Origin: Tieghemiomyces parasiticus
Taxonomy: Eukaryota; Kickxellomycota; Dimargaritomycetes; Dimargaritales; Dimargaritaceae
Assembly: GCA_027575765.1 (NCBI GenBank)
Contig: JANBPT010000531.1
Location: 1 to 32,045 of the forward strand
Length of the DNA stretch: 32,045 nt
Direction of reading: 5' to 3'
Part shown: in pieces, positions 20,601-31,200 of the stretch
Layout: each line of letters starts with the position of its first letter
How positions within the stretch are numbered: the first letter of the stretch is position 1
Made by a program: the position numbers and the translations under genes
The notes under the pieces: generated by a model
What the model was told of the DNA's origin: nothing
What the model saw: the letters and a program-made list of their open reading frames with translations, nothing else
Database searches by the model: none

Positions 20601-23600
20601 CACTAGGTCGCTCAGTACAGCCACCGTTGCGGCGTGCAGAGGGGCGGTGGTCGGAAGGTCACGCGCCGGCTGTTGTTCGAAAGCCACGGCGAGGTCGTCG
20701 AGTAAGGGTACTACAGTGCGGGCCAAAACGTTCCGCGGGGTGACGAGGTGGTGAATAGTGAGCTGGAGGGTCCAAGCGGCAAGGACGACCCCGCTCAGGG
20801 CATAGCGCCGGAGCTCAAACTGGGCGTCGCCACCGGCCTGCCGAGCCTGCGTTTCAGTCCCGCTAAGTAACCGGGCCCAGTGCGTGCGCAGGAGCCCCGT
20901 GAGGTGGTGGTCGATTTGGTTGGGTCCGCGGGCGAATGGGTGTGCTGAGACGATCGGCGAGGTCGGTTCCGGGAAGGCTGGGGGTTCGGCGCTCATGCAT
21001 ACCACAGCGGCCAGCAGAAACTCGCCGTAGAGGACGACGGTCTGGCGTAGGCGGTATGTGAACGCGGCGGGGGTTGATGGCGGTGGGGATACCGTCATTG
21101 CGGAGGCTGGGGGTAGGGCCACGACAGCGGCCGCCGCCCACTGGAGCAAACCGGTTAAACACTGTTCGAAGGCAAGAGTAAGGAAATGGACCGGAGCACG
21201 GTCAGGGTGGGCGGCCTGCCAACTGATGTAGAGCTGGCCGACAGCCAGGGCCACTTGACGGCCGGTGAGCACAGCGATGGCATCACCTGTGGTGGAGGAC
21301 GACACAGAGCCGGGGGCCAGGGAGGGGTAAACGTTGGCCGGTCCATCGGCAAAGGCCGGGGCGGAGGGTAATGCCGAGGCAGTCAGCGTCCCATGGTGCG
21401 GTAGGTACTCGCACTGGTGAGACCAGAGCGTATCGTAGGTGCAGGGTAGGTGGGCCACGGGTGCCGAACCGTCCGTCGCACTGGCCCGGGCTAAGAAATG
21501 CTGGCGCCACCGTCGCCACTGTTGGCGGAGGGCCTGCAGCGGAGCCTGGTCGCTGGGGTCAGCGTGAGTGACCAGGTAGCGCACCAAGGGCACGTTCAAG
21601 GTTCCGGACTCGCTCAGGGCGCTGTGCTGGTCGCGCAGTAACCGCCAGGCGTGGTCTCGGTCGGCTACCAGGTGCAGCGCCGGGTGATAAGTCATGAGAT
21701 CATGGACAAGCGGAGTGAGCGACCCAGGATCCACTCCACGGATGAGTAGCCACTGGGCTACGGCCCAGCGGTCGGCTAGGCGAGCGTTCCGCAAATCAGG
21801 GAAGTCCATGGCCGAGGATGAGGCGACCCAGGCAAGACAGTAGTATACGGTGGCCAGTTGGCGCGGGTTGAGCAGGGAAGACCCAGGCCGCGTGATGATC
21901 TTCCAGTTGTCAGCTCCTACCTCAGTCGCCTTGACGATGTATTGGCGCACCATGGGTAGTAGCCATGTATCGAGGACGCGGGAGACCACATAGGGTGTGG
22001 TCACGTCGGCAGGGGCGGTGGCCGATGGGGTCTGACGATCGAGCGAAGGTAGGTCCAGAGCCCGCCAGCCTGGGGTTGTGGCCAGCCGGGAGGGTGGACG
22101 ATGGTACATCCGAGCAGCACACCAGGCCTGGCCCGCGGTCTCAGCCAGTGTAGCAATTTGGTCAGTTAGGGTAGCACTGCCCCGGGTCTGACGTAAGCGG
22201 TCGACGGCCGCGGTTGTCGGGTCAAGGCTTCCAGGAAACAAGAGAAACGGCGACCAGGTGTCGGGTTGAAGACGGTCAACGTAGTCCGCCGGAGCACCGG
22301 CAGTGGAGGTCGCCGTTGTGGCCGACACGCTGCTGCCACCGGATCCGCCGCTGCCGGGGGCCCCAACCCCACTCTCTGGTGCCGGTGCGGCCAAAAGGAG
22401 CAGCCGATACAAAATGGCCGATGACAAGGGCCGGTGGGCGCGGAGCTGGGCATCGGAAGTGACCAGCCAAGGGAGGTACCCGGCCAGTCGGTGCTGCCAG
22501 GCCAGGATGACTAAGAATTCGCGGTATTCCGGGCTGGTCGGTTGTGGGTGATGTAAGATGGTCTCGGCGTGGTCGAATTTGAGGTAGTTGGACTTGTAGA
22601 GGGCAATCTGGCGGGTCTGGAGTTCACTCTCGCTGAGGGTGCCAAGCTGCGCCAGGGCGTCTGGTGCGTGGGCGGCAGTGTCGGTCGAAGTGGAAACGGT
22701 GCCCGGATGTTCGGGGTTCGTGGGATCGCCCCGGGCGATGAGGTGCTGGGCGTAGGGCGCATAGGCGAACAGGTTGGCCCGGGTTAGCTCGGTAAAAAGC
22801 CGGGCGATGAGAGGCGCTAGCCGCAGAGGCCAGGTGTCAGTGAGCAGAGCGACAAGGGCGTGCTGAATGAGCGTCTGGCGTCTCTCAATCGCGTCTAGCT
22901 GGCGCGAGTCCGCTTCAGCAGCCGCCCGCGCCCGCTCGCCCACCTGGTACAGTGTGGAACAGCGCAGGGCGTTTCGTGGAAATTCAGTCGCATCGACCGG
23001 TTCGAGGGGACCAGCCGCCACGGATGACAGGGAGCCCCGCCGGGTAACCGCGGTTGTCGACCCAGCCGAGTCTCGCAAAAGCAGGTCGAAACCGAGCAGT
23101 TTGACCAGCGTAAGGATGGTGATGAGGACCTGGATCTGGGGGTCCGTCACAGCGGTGGGGGAAGTTGTATCCGTGGCCCACTGTACCCAGCTGACGATGC
23201 AAAAGCGAAGGAACTGTTCGGTCCGCCAGGGACCTTCACTGCGGGATCCATGGCTGAGGGCCTGGATGACGTGGGGACGATCGTAAGCTCGGTGCGCGAC
23301 GAAGGCATCGACGGCCGTGCAGATCCACCGTAGAGCCAGCGGGATAGGGGCTTCCCGCCCGTCTACGATACACGAAGCCAAGTCGCAAAGTTCGGCGGTC
23401 AAGTTGCCGGGCGTGTCTGCCAAGTAGCGCAGGGTTGGCTGAACGTGTACGGGGCCCTCCTCCCAGGGTACCGATGGGGGAGTGGCAGCCGCGGCGAGTC
23501 GAGCTGGCGAGGTCGGAACATAGGCCCGTGGTACGGCCCAGGGGTTGTAGAAGCCAAGGTTCCGCCTCTCGACCTGGCGCCAGAGATAGGCCAGTCGTCC

Positions 23601-25349
23601 CCGGTCAGTTACGTCCCCCAGCGAACAGAGGTCTGCCACTGCCTCCGTTCCACTACCTGATTTCAATCCGACAGACTTCGGGATTGTACGCTGAAATACC
23701 ATAGTGTACCATGCCTGGTGACATTTAAACCAGGTCCCGGGATCGACGAATGCGTCGGGACAGGCGATGAAAAGCGAGCGAAGTAGGCCGACAAAGGCGA
23801 CCCGGAGCGGGGTGGGCAGTCGGTACTGAGCGGCAAAGACCCGGGCACGGTCGGTGACGGCGCTAACTAGTAGACGGAGGAGAAAGCGAGCACGCTGGAT
23901 TTCGGGCACGTAGGCGCGAAGGTAAGGGAGCAACACCACGAAGTGCTCGAGTGGACAGCTGGTCACCTCGTCCAGGAGCCAACGCAGAAGGCGCCGCACA
24001 TCGACCAGCTCCTGGTCAGTCTGAGCCCGGGTGAGGCGCCACAGATAAGCCCAGCGATCAGTCCAAGCCCGTTCGGCAGCCGGGTCCGGAAAAGGCCGAA
24101 GTGATGTGGGGCCCGTGCCAGCACCGCCATCTGGCGGGCGGCCGATGGTGACCGTGGGGTCGTGACAGGGTACTTCCATCAAGTGGTTCTTGAGAACCTT
24201 AAGGCATGCGTTCGACCAGTCCCGGGTGTAGGCATCGGTGGCCTGCGCGGTCGTCAGATTACCCTTGGTCTGGGCGGCCGCCGCAATCTCGTCGCATCCC
24301 GTTACCTGGATGACCCACAGGGCCCGGTTAAGAGGAAGGTCCCGTGAGACCACGGATTCTACTAGCCGCTCCATGCGGTAGCCGCGCGGGACGCTCCGGC
24401 ACAGGGCGGTGAGTGGTAAGGTAGGATCGGCCAGGTGCGCCCACCACCGGTGGCGTTCGGCCGGATCGTTGTTGAGACGGAGCGGCGGGATCTGGAAACT
24501 GGACTTGGTAGGAAACGGCGTTGCCAGGTGCCAGCGTGGACCGGCGGCCGCTGTGCGGGACGGGTCAGCCATACCCGCTGCATCGGCTTCAGCTGGACCC
24601 GTATCGTTGCCGGCGGGCCGCGTGTCGGCGTAGCCTTCCCGCTGCTGGAGATCTAAAATTTCGAGGGCAAATTTGGACAGGTTGTGGGCGACAGTGGTGT
24701 CCTGCAGGCGGTCAATCATGAGGTCATGCAATGAAGAATTCTCGGCTGAGATGATGGCTGCGTCGGTCAAACCGGCGCGCACATAGGCCTCAGTAAGTTG
24801 GTCCTCGGGTTGCGAGGGGCTCGGTGGAAAGAAGTCGGGGTATCCCTCGTTCGGTGCCGCAGCGTTGAGCTGGGGCACGTCGTCGGGTGGATGGAGGGCG
24901 TAGCGACGGAGTAATGGGTCAGCCCCGCTCGTACCACTGCCGCTACCCCCACCGCCGGATGCCGCGGATGGTCGGGTACCGTTCCCGGGCTGACTCGCAC
25001 GGCCAGAGGAATGGCCGTAGCCGCTGCCGCTGGGCGTGCGGTGGGTAGGCGTTGGATACGCGTTCGGTCGACTACTCCCGGTGTGGTGCGAAATATGCGG
25101 GTGGAGGCCGTGGCCGTGTGGATGAGGGTGATGACCATGGGCACCGTAGTGGTCGTTGGGGTTGCCTCCCGGGTAGGATGACAGGGCGCTCCGCGCACCG
25201 TGGCCAGGGTTGTTATGTGAATGGTTGAGCTGATTTATACTGCCAGGTACGCCGTAACCGGGGTTGGCGTTGGGGGCGAGATACGGGTTGCCCTTGCTGG
25301 TGTAGGGTCCGTGGCCCAGTCCGGGCTTGTGTGGATCCCGCGGATTCAT
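17622..25349 (-). CDS. MED12: Mediator complex subunit 12 (Srb8), CDK8 kinase module
   Basis: MED12 links and activates cyclin C-CDK8 in the dissociable Mediator kinase module that controls RNA polymerase II in the nucleus. One uninterrupted frame of 2575 residues starts at ATG 25349. Residues 1-140 are low complexity (His/Pro/Gly, then Gly/Ser). Residues 146-157 (L-L-R-R-Y-A-L-H-P-P-D-D) and 180-194 (Q-P-E-D-Q-L-T-E-A-Y-V-R-A-G-L) match the CDK8-activating N-terminal segment of human MED12. They keep the residues equivalent to human E33, L36 and G44 but have Ala for Q43. The Med12 domain is clear at about 301-348 (L-A-D-P-T-L-P-L through L-N-R-A-L-W-V-I-Q). Then comes a leucine-rich LCEWAV-type region from about 424, with S-W-V-Q-W-A-T near 725. 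The long middle is helical and unrecognised in detail. The last ~140 residues are Ser/Gly-rich and end in a basic K-R-K-R, a possible nuclear signal. No intron is needed. Confidence 0.93.
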   Translation of the reverse strand: MNPRDPHKPGLGHGPYTSKGNPYLAPNANPGYGVPGSINQLNHSHNNPGHGARSALSSYPGGNPNDHYGAHGHHPHPHGHGLHPHISHHTGSSRPNAYPTPTHRTPSGSGYGHSSGRASQPGNGTRPSAASGGGGSGSGTSGADPLLRRYALHPPDDVPQLNAAAPNEGYPDFFPPSPSQPEDQLTEAYVRAGLTDAAIISAENSSLHDLMIDRLQDTTVAHNLSKFALEILDLQQREGYADTRPAGNDTGPAEADAAGMADPSRTAAAGPRWHLATPFPTKSSFQIPPLRLNNDPAERHRWWAHLADPTLPLTALCRSVPRGYRMERLVESVVSRDLPLNRALWVIQVTGCDEIAAAAQTKGNLTTAQATDAYTRDWSNACLKVLKNHLMEVPCHDPTVTIGRPPDGGAGTGPTSLRPFPDPAAERAWTDRWAYLWRLTRAQTDQELVDVRRLLRWLLDEVTSCPLEHFVVLLPYLRAYVPEIQRARFLLRLLVSAVTDRARVFAAQYRLPTPLRVAFVGLLRSLFIACPDAFVDPGTWFKCHQAWYTMVFQRTIPKSVGLKSGSGTEAVADLCSLGDVTDRGRLAYLWRQVERRNLGFYNPWAVPRAYVPTSPARLAAAATPPSVPWEEGPVHVQPTLRYLADTPGNLTAELCDLASCIVDGREAPIPLALRWICTAVDAFVAHRAYDRPHVIQALSHGSRSEGPWRTEQFLRFCIVSWVQWATDTTSPTAVTDPQIQVLITILTLVKLLGFDLLLRDSAGSTTAVTRRGSLSSVAAGPLEPVDATEFPRNALRCSTLYQVGERARAAAEADSRQLDAIERRQTLIQHALVALLTDTWPLRLAPLIARLFTELTRANLFAYAPYAQHLIARGDPTNPEHPGTVSTSTDTAAHAPDALAQLGTLSESELQTRQIALYKSNYLKFDHAETILHHPQPTSPEYREFLVILAWQHRLAGYLPWLVTSDAQLRAHRPLSSAILYRLLLLAAPAPESGVGAPGSGGSGGSSVSATTATSTAGAPADYVDRLQPDTWSPFLLFPGSLDPTTAAVDRLRQTRGSATLTDQIATLAETAGQAWCAARMYHRPPSRLATTPGWRALDLPSLDRQTPSATAPADVTTPYVVSRVLDTWLLPMVRQYIVKATEVGADNWKIITRPGSSLLNPRQLATVYYCLAWVASSSAMDFPDLRNARLADRWAVAQWLLIRGVDPGSLTPLVHDLMTYHPALHLVADRDHAWRLLRDQHSALSESGTLNVPLVRYLVTHADPSDQAPLQALRQQWRRWRQHFLARASATDGSAPVAHLPCTYDTLWSHQCEYLPHHGTLTASALPSAPAFADGPANVYPSLAPGSVSSSTTGDAIAVLTGRQVALAVGQLYISWQAAHPDRAPVHFLTLAFEQCLTGLLQWAAAAVVALPPASAMTVSPPPSTPAAFTYRLRQTVVLYGEFLLAAVVCMSAEPPAFPEPTSPIVSAHPFARGPNQIDHHLTGLLRTHWARLLSGTETQARQAGGDAQFELRRYALSGVVLAAWTLQLTIHHLVTPRNVLARTVVPLLDDLAVAFEQQPARDLPTTAPLHAATVAVLSDLVGDLLGLRLPLPDSGTRGVSAVPTDLPRLTRLLTLPDYCAIQAVLALDEAHGTTVKPPANPIAAAPPPGDDTSLESGLVRWARASCTVRGAAVQRFTSSTGVDLTAARSLVTDASRQLAALTNAVTDHPLLRARLVRHALPLYQAHLRPWVVAGQGLSTEDGAAEEGALPISVETGGDESNVSSHPEPETILLWLDWFGRLLFPLDLTAALTSGGLDHEYADRSRPDRAVDLDAYLNRLAGLPVPLTGNVPYCVFQGLGLRVLRDLGRLPSQTTTARFGGVPASAIDIATVRLAWLVDAMAAQATPEVQSWLERFGTTYRNWVASPVIPAYPYDAMWLSPDPVTLAGPSEQGELDEPPAGTLTYSRWLLRALLGCLLRDTRTFRRPPGQSSLMDEPHDSGGGDNRYGLDRPDPLADAYTRLLPVFTTGALVDAAAQLQRLVDLPSSADHPDPNTISPTSAGTAPMPDAFLVCRLHRIPAVTFPNMEAHLLSPTGSRPPPPVPTTWPAAEFAIRIDRLALVTALINQRLVDALGYSILTPTALRATHPAAAALALRTPTGADMASAPLGPLPDGQVTAVQQVLTTGLRATLDQLEWFRKAGRTVHAMRTLVIDYHRATAALSGATPPSAVHNTTGTPTREPHLSLDHLLLSLWARMRAAVPLIPHLVRKGGDQSLFMKWVTTLIHLLNSVLTPPDRTPGSLGAVLFDLTLDVASVCADEQPGEVRNPLLAELRQLSAGLDLDPAVAGRLRRILPYELENICTADWKPNPRVTLNPWRWLEATLPSTIATAIQGTPTGATHSSPSLTSMSAGSTTTSSSGANQPGSESGGSYKYRLANATPLSLTLFNAKRYRSLDENTYTKYARERAQTLAVFYGLEPEPDHLTTAAQGGSSADGMGAPSLAVSAGTPGSSNHDDYSVHRSHTLGRGNSSSGGGSLRSTMAGGTQSTPVMPSGGGGGYRAPSSYTSRPQTGSSGITSVDTAEEGEIPLKRKRSP

Positions 25350-27395
25350 AAGGTGAGTCTCTGCCTTGAGCAGGGGGATGTGAATGAGGCGGAGTATCGA
25401 GGTGGTGCGGTAAGGAGACTATCTAGTGTGCCCGCGCGGGAGGTTGGGGGATCGGATGACACCAAAGTATAGGTACAAATGAGTGGTGTTTTTAGAAATG
25501 ATAGCTAGACAGATACCCTTATGCCCCGCTGATTCAATGCGAACGCGCGGAGTGAGGGGGGTGTATGTATGCAAATTAGAAATGTGGTCTAGGATTCAAG
25601 TCTTCAAGCAGACATTGCCTAGTGGGTCGCGTACGGGCGTGAGGAGGGGTCCTTCCCGCTGTGTCTCTGCGGGTTTACGCTGGTTAGAACTCAGGACATC
25701 GATTATTATTGCCTTCTGTGAGTGCAGTCGATAGTTTATCGACAAAATAGTGGGAAGCCTTAATAAGATCAGGTACACGAGCAAGGGTATCCACCTCCCC
25801 TACTCTGGAGCCGCGCGGTTGCTGCCCGCCTGGAATGCCGCTCGGATAGTTCCAACCAAGTGGTATTTAATACGTAAATTGAAAGGACCACCATGCAAAG
25901 CAGAGGTGCAGTGACACATGGGCCTTAGGATAAGGCAAGTAGTAGCGGCTGGCCCAGCGGCTTGGGCACAATTGGCACCCGGAGAGGGACGGGGATTGGG
26001 AAGGCCCATCTGATGGCCCCAAAACCAGCTGATGCGGTAGTATCAATGGTGTGACATAGGGGTAGATTCAACCCGGGGACTGATCCTGTAGTCTGACCAA
26101 GTAATTAACAATTAAGCCTTCTTCCGATGACGGGAATAGGTATACGTTGTGACCTAGAGAGTATCGCGGAGCTGGGCTTGGTTTATTCCCCTAACGACTT
26201 CCGTGTTAGGGTGCGGCAGGGTGTCTACCTCAATGATACCCAGACGGCCCTGAGTAATGATCATCCTAGAGCTCACTCGGGGTTGTACCGTCAAGCGGGG
26301 AGGGAGGTGAACGCGACAACCATATCAAAACCCACAAGGGAGAGTGTGGAGGTGTTGGGGAAGAGCTGTCTGGAGGAGATTCCGCCCAGTGCGCCTGAAA
26401 GACTCTTCAGGTGGAGGATCGTCCGGCGAGGAGGGGGCGTGGTTTCACTCTGCAGGCTTCATAGTGGGGCGGGAGGGAAGGTCGAGCCACGTATTATACA
26501 TATGGGGATCATGCTTTACGTGGACCCATGTCTGGATATTTCGTAAGGGTTGAGCTCGGCAGTGGTAACAGATGCGTCGTATCCGTTCCAAAATCAAGGC
26601 CATGTCAAGGTATGTTAATAATCCGACGGAGAAGCGTGCACGGAGGAGACAGCAGCGTAAACTGCCTTGAATCAGGTACACAATGACAGAGGGGATTGGC
26701 CAGCAAGTCGTTCCCGCTAGGACCAGCGCGTGACGGTGATCTTATCTATTATCTAGTAGTCCGCAGTGGGCATCAGTGTCGAAAGGCTTGGCATTGGGGC
26801 AGCAATGTATTATTTTAACATTCCCTCCTCCGCACTGGTATGGGGCCAAGGCCACTCCGGCCAGAGATTGAAGTGTGAGATGGATATAGCTACCATCTGG
26901 TTTTGAGCAGCCGGCCCCTTGCGTGAGAAATGACCGGTGTTGTGAAGCGACGATCGCCCCGGCAGTGCAGGGGAAATGCGGTCCAGCGATCCCAGAATAG
27001 TCGAAAAGGATATCGTGCTCTAATTTAGGTTATAACGAATTCAGAGGAAGGCGGCGAGGAGGCTAAAATTACTTCATGCCGGTGGCAATTGACGTCATGT
27101 TGGAGGGTAGTGCTAAGGAATTGGTTAAGTTCATCAATGGATTGAAGGTGCTAGGGATATCCTAATCTCGGATTTTCAGTGCAACCTGCAGCCAGCGTCT
27201 TGACGATTCAATAGCCATGCCACGTCAACGACCGGTATCCGCCAAAAAGTTGGCCCAGGGACCAACCAAGCGGCCCCCGGCGTGGGTAGAAAGTGTTTAG
27301 ACATTGGACACTCAGGTGCTAATTATATTGAGGGCCACGGGTGCGTAGGTTCGACCCACCGGACCTAGCGCGCATACGCTGCTTGCTATGGTAAA
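25350..27395. other. MED12 upstream region, no recognised gene
   Basis: This 2-kb stretch contains the MED12 promoter side and only short frames. The longest with an ATG is on the plus strand at 26127-26546 (139 codons). It has no recognised motif or homologous copy in the window and is reported only as a possibility. From 26682 to 27385 there is no frame of 60 codons. A GGTTCGACCC string near 27348 resembles a tRNA T-loop but has no pairing stem. Confidence 0.4.
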
Positions 27396-28238
27396 TTACA
27401 TTCCCCTTTGGGGACTCCCATAAGGCAATAGGGGACCGGTGTGGCGGCACTGCCCGATGTAACACACCACCTTGTCGTTATTATGACCTGCGCACGGATC
27501 GGTGGCCAACAGTGTCTGCATATGAAAAAAAAGGATCCGTAGCGAATAAAAATCGTTCTCCAGTTCCACGAGCTCCGCAGGCCGGGTATATCCGAGAGTT
27601 CCGTTACGGTACCCTTCACGACGGCTGCCAACAGGCTTGCAGGCGGCAAAATCCACGATGCGAGGCTCTCCATCCTCAGTCACGCGGATACTGCATGACG
27701 AGATGTTGTCATGAGCCAGTCCCCAACCATGGATACTTTGCAGGCCGACTTTAACACGGTCAATAAACTCGGGGATGTCACGAATGACTTTGGCGTCAAG
27801 CGCCTCCCGGATGCTGTACTTGACGGGGTCGAAGCAGAGGCCGCGAACGTACCCATCAGCCGTCACGAAACCGCCGCGGTAAGCCGGTAGGTACGGCGTG
27901 GACAAGACACTGTAGATCTTTTCTAGGGCCATAATCTCGCGGGCCGTATTGGCTGCCGGTCGCGTCACCGGGGTGTAAGGTACGGCTAGGTGAGGGGTCT
28001 CGGTGTGACACCGGGTGTGGTCTGCGCAGCGTCGGATAGGGCCTATAAAATTCCCCAGCGTCGTATAAATCATGTAGTGGGTGAGACGTTTACCCTGCAG
28101 AACGCCGAGGTCGTCGACGGGAACCGCGCTTTCGGCGTAGTAAAGCTGACAATTGGCATCCAAGTAGACGTAAACCGACGCGAGAGGTTGAAATTGGACG
28201 TTAAACACCCGCTGGTGACAAATCAGAGTACGGACCAT
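27396..28238 (-). CDS. Protein-kinase-like protein with degenerate active site (possible pseudokinase)
   Basis: The frame encodes 280 residues from ATG 28238. The second half follows the plan of expanded fungal kinase families: a helix ending S-I-H-G-W-G-L-A-H, a catalytic-loop position, E-D-G-E-P-R-I-V-D-F-A, then G-T-L-G-Y-T-R-P and a D-F-Y-S-L helix. In the catalytic loop, H176-D177-N178-I-S-S-C-S183 replaces the usual H-x-D-I-x-x-x-N. The catalytic Asp is therefore Asn and the metal-binding Asn is Ser. The DFG aspartate is kept (D196) but the motif is DFA. No convincing beta-3 lysine is visible in the short N-terminal part. The protein ends soon after the activation-segment region and is shorter than a full kinase domain plus flanks. 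The frame is uninterrupted. It may be a pseudokinase, a fragment of a larger gene with upstream exons, or a decaying family member. Confidence 0.6.
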   Translation of the reverse strand: MVRTLICHQRVFNVQFQPLASVYVYLDANCQLYYAESAVPVDDLGVLQGKRLTHYMIYTTLGNFIGPIRRCADHTRCHTETPHLAVPYTPVTRPAANTAREIMALEKIYSVLSTPYLPAYRGGFVTADGYVRGLCFDPVKYSIREALDAKVIRDIPEFIDRVKVGLQSIHGWGLAHDNISSCSIRVTEDGEPRIVDFAACKPVGSRREGYRNGTLGYTRPAELVELENDFYSLRILFFHMQTLLATDPCAGHNNDKVVCYIGQCRHTGPLLPYGSPQRGM

Positions 28239-31200
28239 TCCAGTTGGTTACGGCCCTGCGAGGGCCGTGAGAGTGGCAAAGGGAGCGCGCAGGGAGGACG
28301 GGTCCAGTCAGGAAAGGTGTCTTTGATAGAAGAACGTCTACGGTTCTATATACGCACGGGTGGCAGGTAACTGGCGGAGAAAAGGTTGGCCGTGGAAACC
28401 TGAGAAACGATCGTCTAGTGAGAATAGGTCAGGTAAAGGACGCTCCCAATTCTCGGGCGGTGGGCTGTACCCGGAAAGAGCATGAGGGAGGGAAGGATGA
28501 GCAGTAGCTCACGGAATTGGAGGAGAGCCACGGATTTTAAGGTCCTGTGTGCTGCCTGTCGCTGGGTTTCGGGAAAAATGTCTAATCCAACTGACAGGTA
28601 TTGCGGGGATAAGTGGAGCACACGACTGCCGCAAATGGAACAAAGGTAGAGTACATACTGTCGTGAAGCTGCCACATGGACGTTGCAGAAGACACCTACA
28701 GGTGACACCTGAACATCACGCTGGAGAAGCGGATGTCAACCTTGGGCCGTGGCCGTCCCCTCATCCAGCTATTGAGTACTAGCGGCGGGTTAGGTCACAC
28801 AGCTGATGCCCCACCGTTGGCCGCCACCTCATTTACCAACCACAGGCCCCCGCCTCCTTATCCTGCCATACCACACCCTCTCAGGGCAGAGGAGTACTCT
28901 CGATGCCATTGGTTATCACCTATAATGACGGGTGGTTGGCATATTCTTTAACCAGCTGTTTAACCCAGCGTACCGAATATAGCAAGGGCGATCTACGTGG
29001 ACTCCAGGGCAACTATGCACCGACCAACTCCGTGTTCCTCGACGACAATGGATTGCTGCAACCTTTCCAAGAAACCGCCTTATACTCCACCCAGCCAAGG
29101 GGAAAACAAGCTTAGCGATCGGGAGCATTACCGTAAGGCAGAACCTTGACTCTCGAGTAAGCGCACAGGACGTCGCATCTGGTAGAATCAGCTACCCTAA
29201 ATAGGGAAGGAAGGCCTCGTAAGCAGGGGTAGCAAGAACGCTGCGCTTGGGCGCTTGCCGGGCGCCCAATGCCATGTTACATGGTCTCGCCTAGTTTCCC
29301 AGAATCAAACCAGTAACGTCAAATACACATGCGTCCGACCAAAGCATTTCCGACTTGCACATGGAGTTCCAGCGCACATCGGAGAAAGGCAACAGCTGCC
29401 AATGGAACTAAACGCTGGACTGGGTGATATTGGGGGCCCTTGACCCCAAGCGACCCTATCTAACCTCTACTGAGCGGCTCACGGACTGGTGTTTGTTACT
29501 CGAGGCCCCTAAGCTGTGGCCACGCAAGCAGCCTCCCCCCCCCCATTTCCTGCATCGAGGAAGCTGGTATGTACGTAATAACTAGCGGGGCGAAGGCTAG
29601 GGCAGGGACGCATAGACCCAGCCGCTGGTCTTATCAAACCCACCACGCATGTTTTGGTCCTGTCCGATGAGCCGTTTACTTGGTCGGACGTAATCCCCGT
29701 TAATTCTTGGCATTTGACTATTGGTGTACAAACAACCCCTCACCCACTCCCCTCTCAACCACATACTTTACATTGCAGTATTATCTATTCGTTTCAGCTT
29801 ACTCTTACCATATATGAACCCAGGCGCTGGCCAGCTGGGCCTTGACTGGTACCATGTCAAGTGGCGGGAAGGCGTGTGTGGGACCCGATTCTCCCCGTGG
29901 CCCAGGTTTAGGCGTTAGCCAGCGGCGAAAGGCGCCAAGCCGGAACGATCCAAAAGCGGCAGTTTACTATAGGTCGACGGTTTGGGAAAAGCTCGACAGG
30001 CTACTGCCCTGTCTGTGCCACCCCTGATTGGAGAAAGGGAAGGGGTGAACATCTCCGCGGTCTTGGCATATCGCCACATTATAGGCTTCCGGAGTCAGTT
30101 GTTTTTTTTCGCCGATTCAGGACGAGAGACGCTTTCCGTGCCGTATTTGGTCATGTCCGGAGTTAGGGTTCCTGCGAGACCCCCGCGGAGGAATGAACCA
30201 TTCCTCCGCGGGGACTGTTGGGATTTCCCCCCCCCTCGGCTTTGTGGACACGCTCAACCATATGCCACGATAGGTACGTCTTGTGACATGGGCGTCTATT
30301 GGAGGATGGGGGCTGGGACGACTATACAAGGCCAGAGTCCCTTATTGGGAGCCTACGGCCATTGGTATAGAGCTAGACCGTGGCGGGCGATAAGTGAGCC
30401 TCTCACCGTCTTTTCGACAGTGCTGCAGAGTTTGAATGGGTGTTTAATTGGGTGATTGGGTAGTGTGGTGTAACTCTTCGCTTCCACTTTGAAAGACAGC
30501 TCGCGAGGCTTGGCTGGGTGCCCTCGCGATCGGCGATGAGATTCGTATGCAGACGAAGCCAAGTTTGGGGGCGTGCACAGATCGGAAATATACCTGCCTT
30601 ATACACGGGGTTTTTTTATATTTGGAGTACATAGGGACTGTGATTGTTGCTGTGGCTGGTGTGGTGTCAAGATCCAAAGAGATTCCTTGTGTGCCATATC
30701 TAGTTAATCGGGCAACCGGTTCACTTTGAGCGAAGTTCCTTGGGTGCATGTTTAACCTGCCACTTCTACCCTCCTCCCCTTCATCTTCGTCGCCTGAATC
30801 GATATGGGCTACATAGCGGTATCTCCCTACTACACCCTAATGTCGACAAGTTAAACTTACTCACCCGCTACCACCTTTCCAACTGTGGCCATAGCTCGAT
30901 AGACAAAAGCTATTCTACAACACCGAGGACTGTGGGAAGACCTATTTTAGTGACGATCATGTACTTTGGCTGACCATTGGGCCATCACGCTAGCCAGGTG
31001 TGAGCCGTCCAGTTTATTCCTTACAGTAATCCGGACCTACTCCCAACCGTCACCTTGCGACGGACAAATGTGGGCGTGTGGGTCTGGTAACTTGCAGTAC
31101 GAGCCAATTCCCAGGTGTGGGGATTGGATCTTCTCAAGACATAATCCCTCACGGTCTCAGCTGCCAGCGCGGAGTTAGCGAACCAAACGAAAGATGGGGT

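Noticed and set aside
27340..27360. tRNA-like T-loop GGTTCGACCC
   Set aside because: The flanking bases do not form the T stem, and no A-box, anticodon arm or acceptor stem could be placed.
28250..28268. 8-bp hairpin ACGGCCCT-GCG-AGGGCCGT twelve bases upstream of the kinase-like gene's ATG
   Set aside because: The stem is perfect but of a length expected about once per window by chance; it is kept only as a note that it would sit in the 5' untranslated region.
30349..30368. GCCTACGGCCAT resembling the 5' end of 5S rRNA
   Set aside because: The match ends after 12 bases and none of the internal 5S promoter elements follow.
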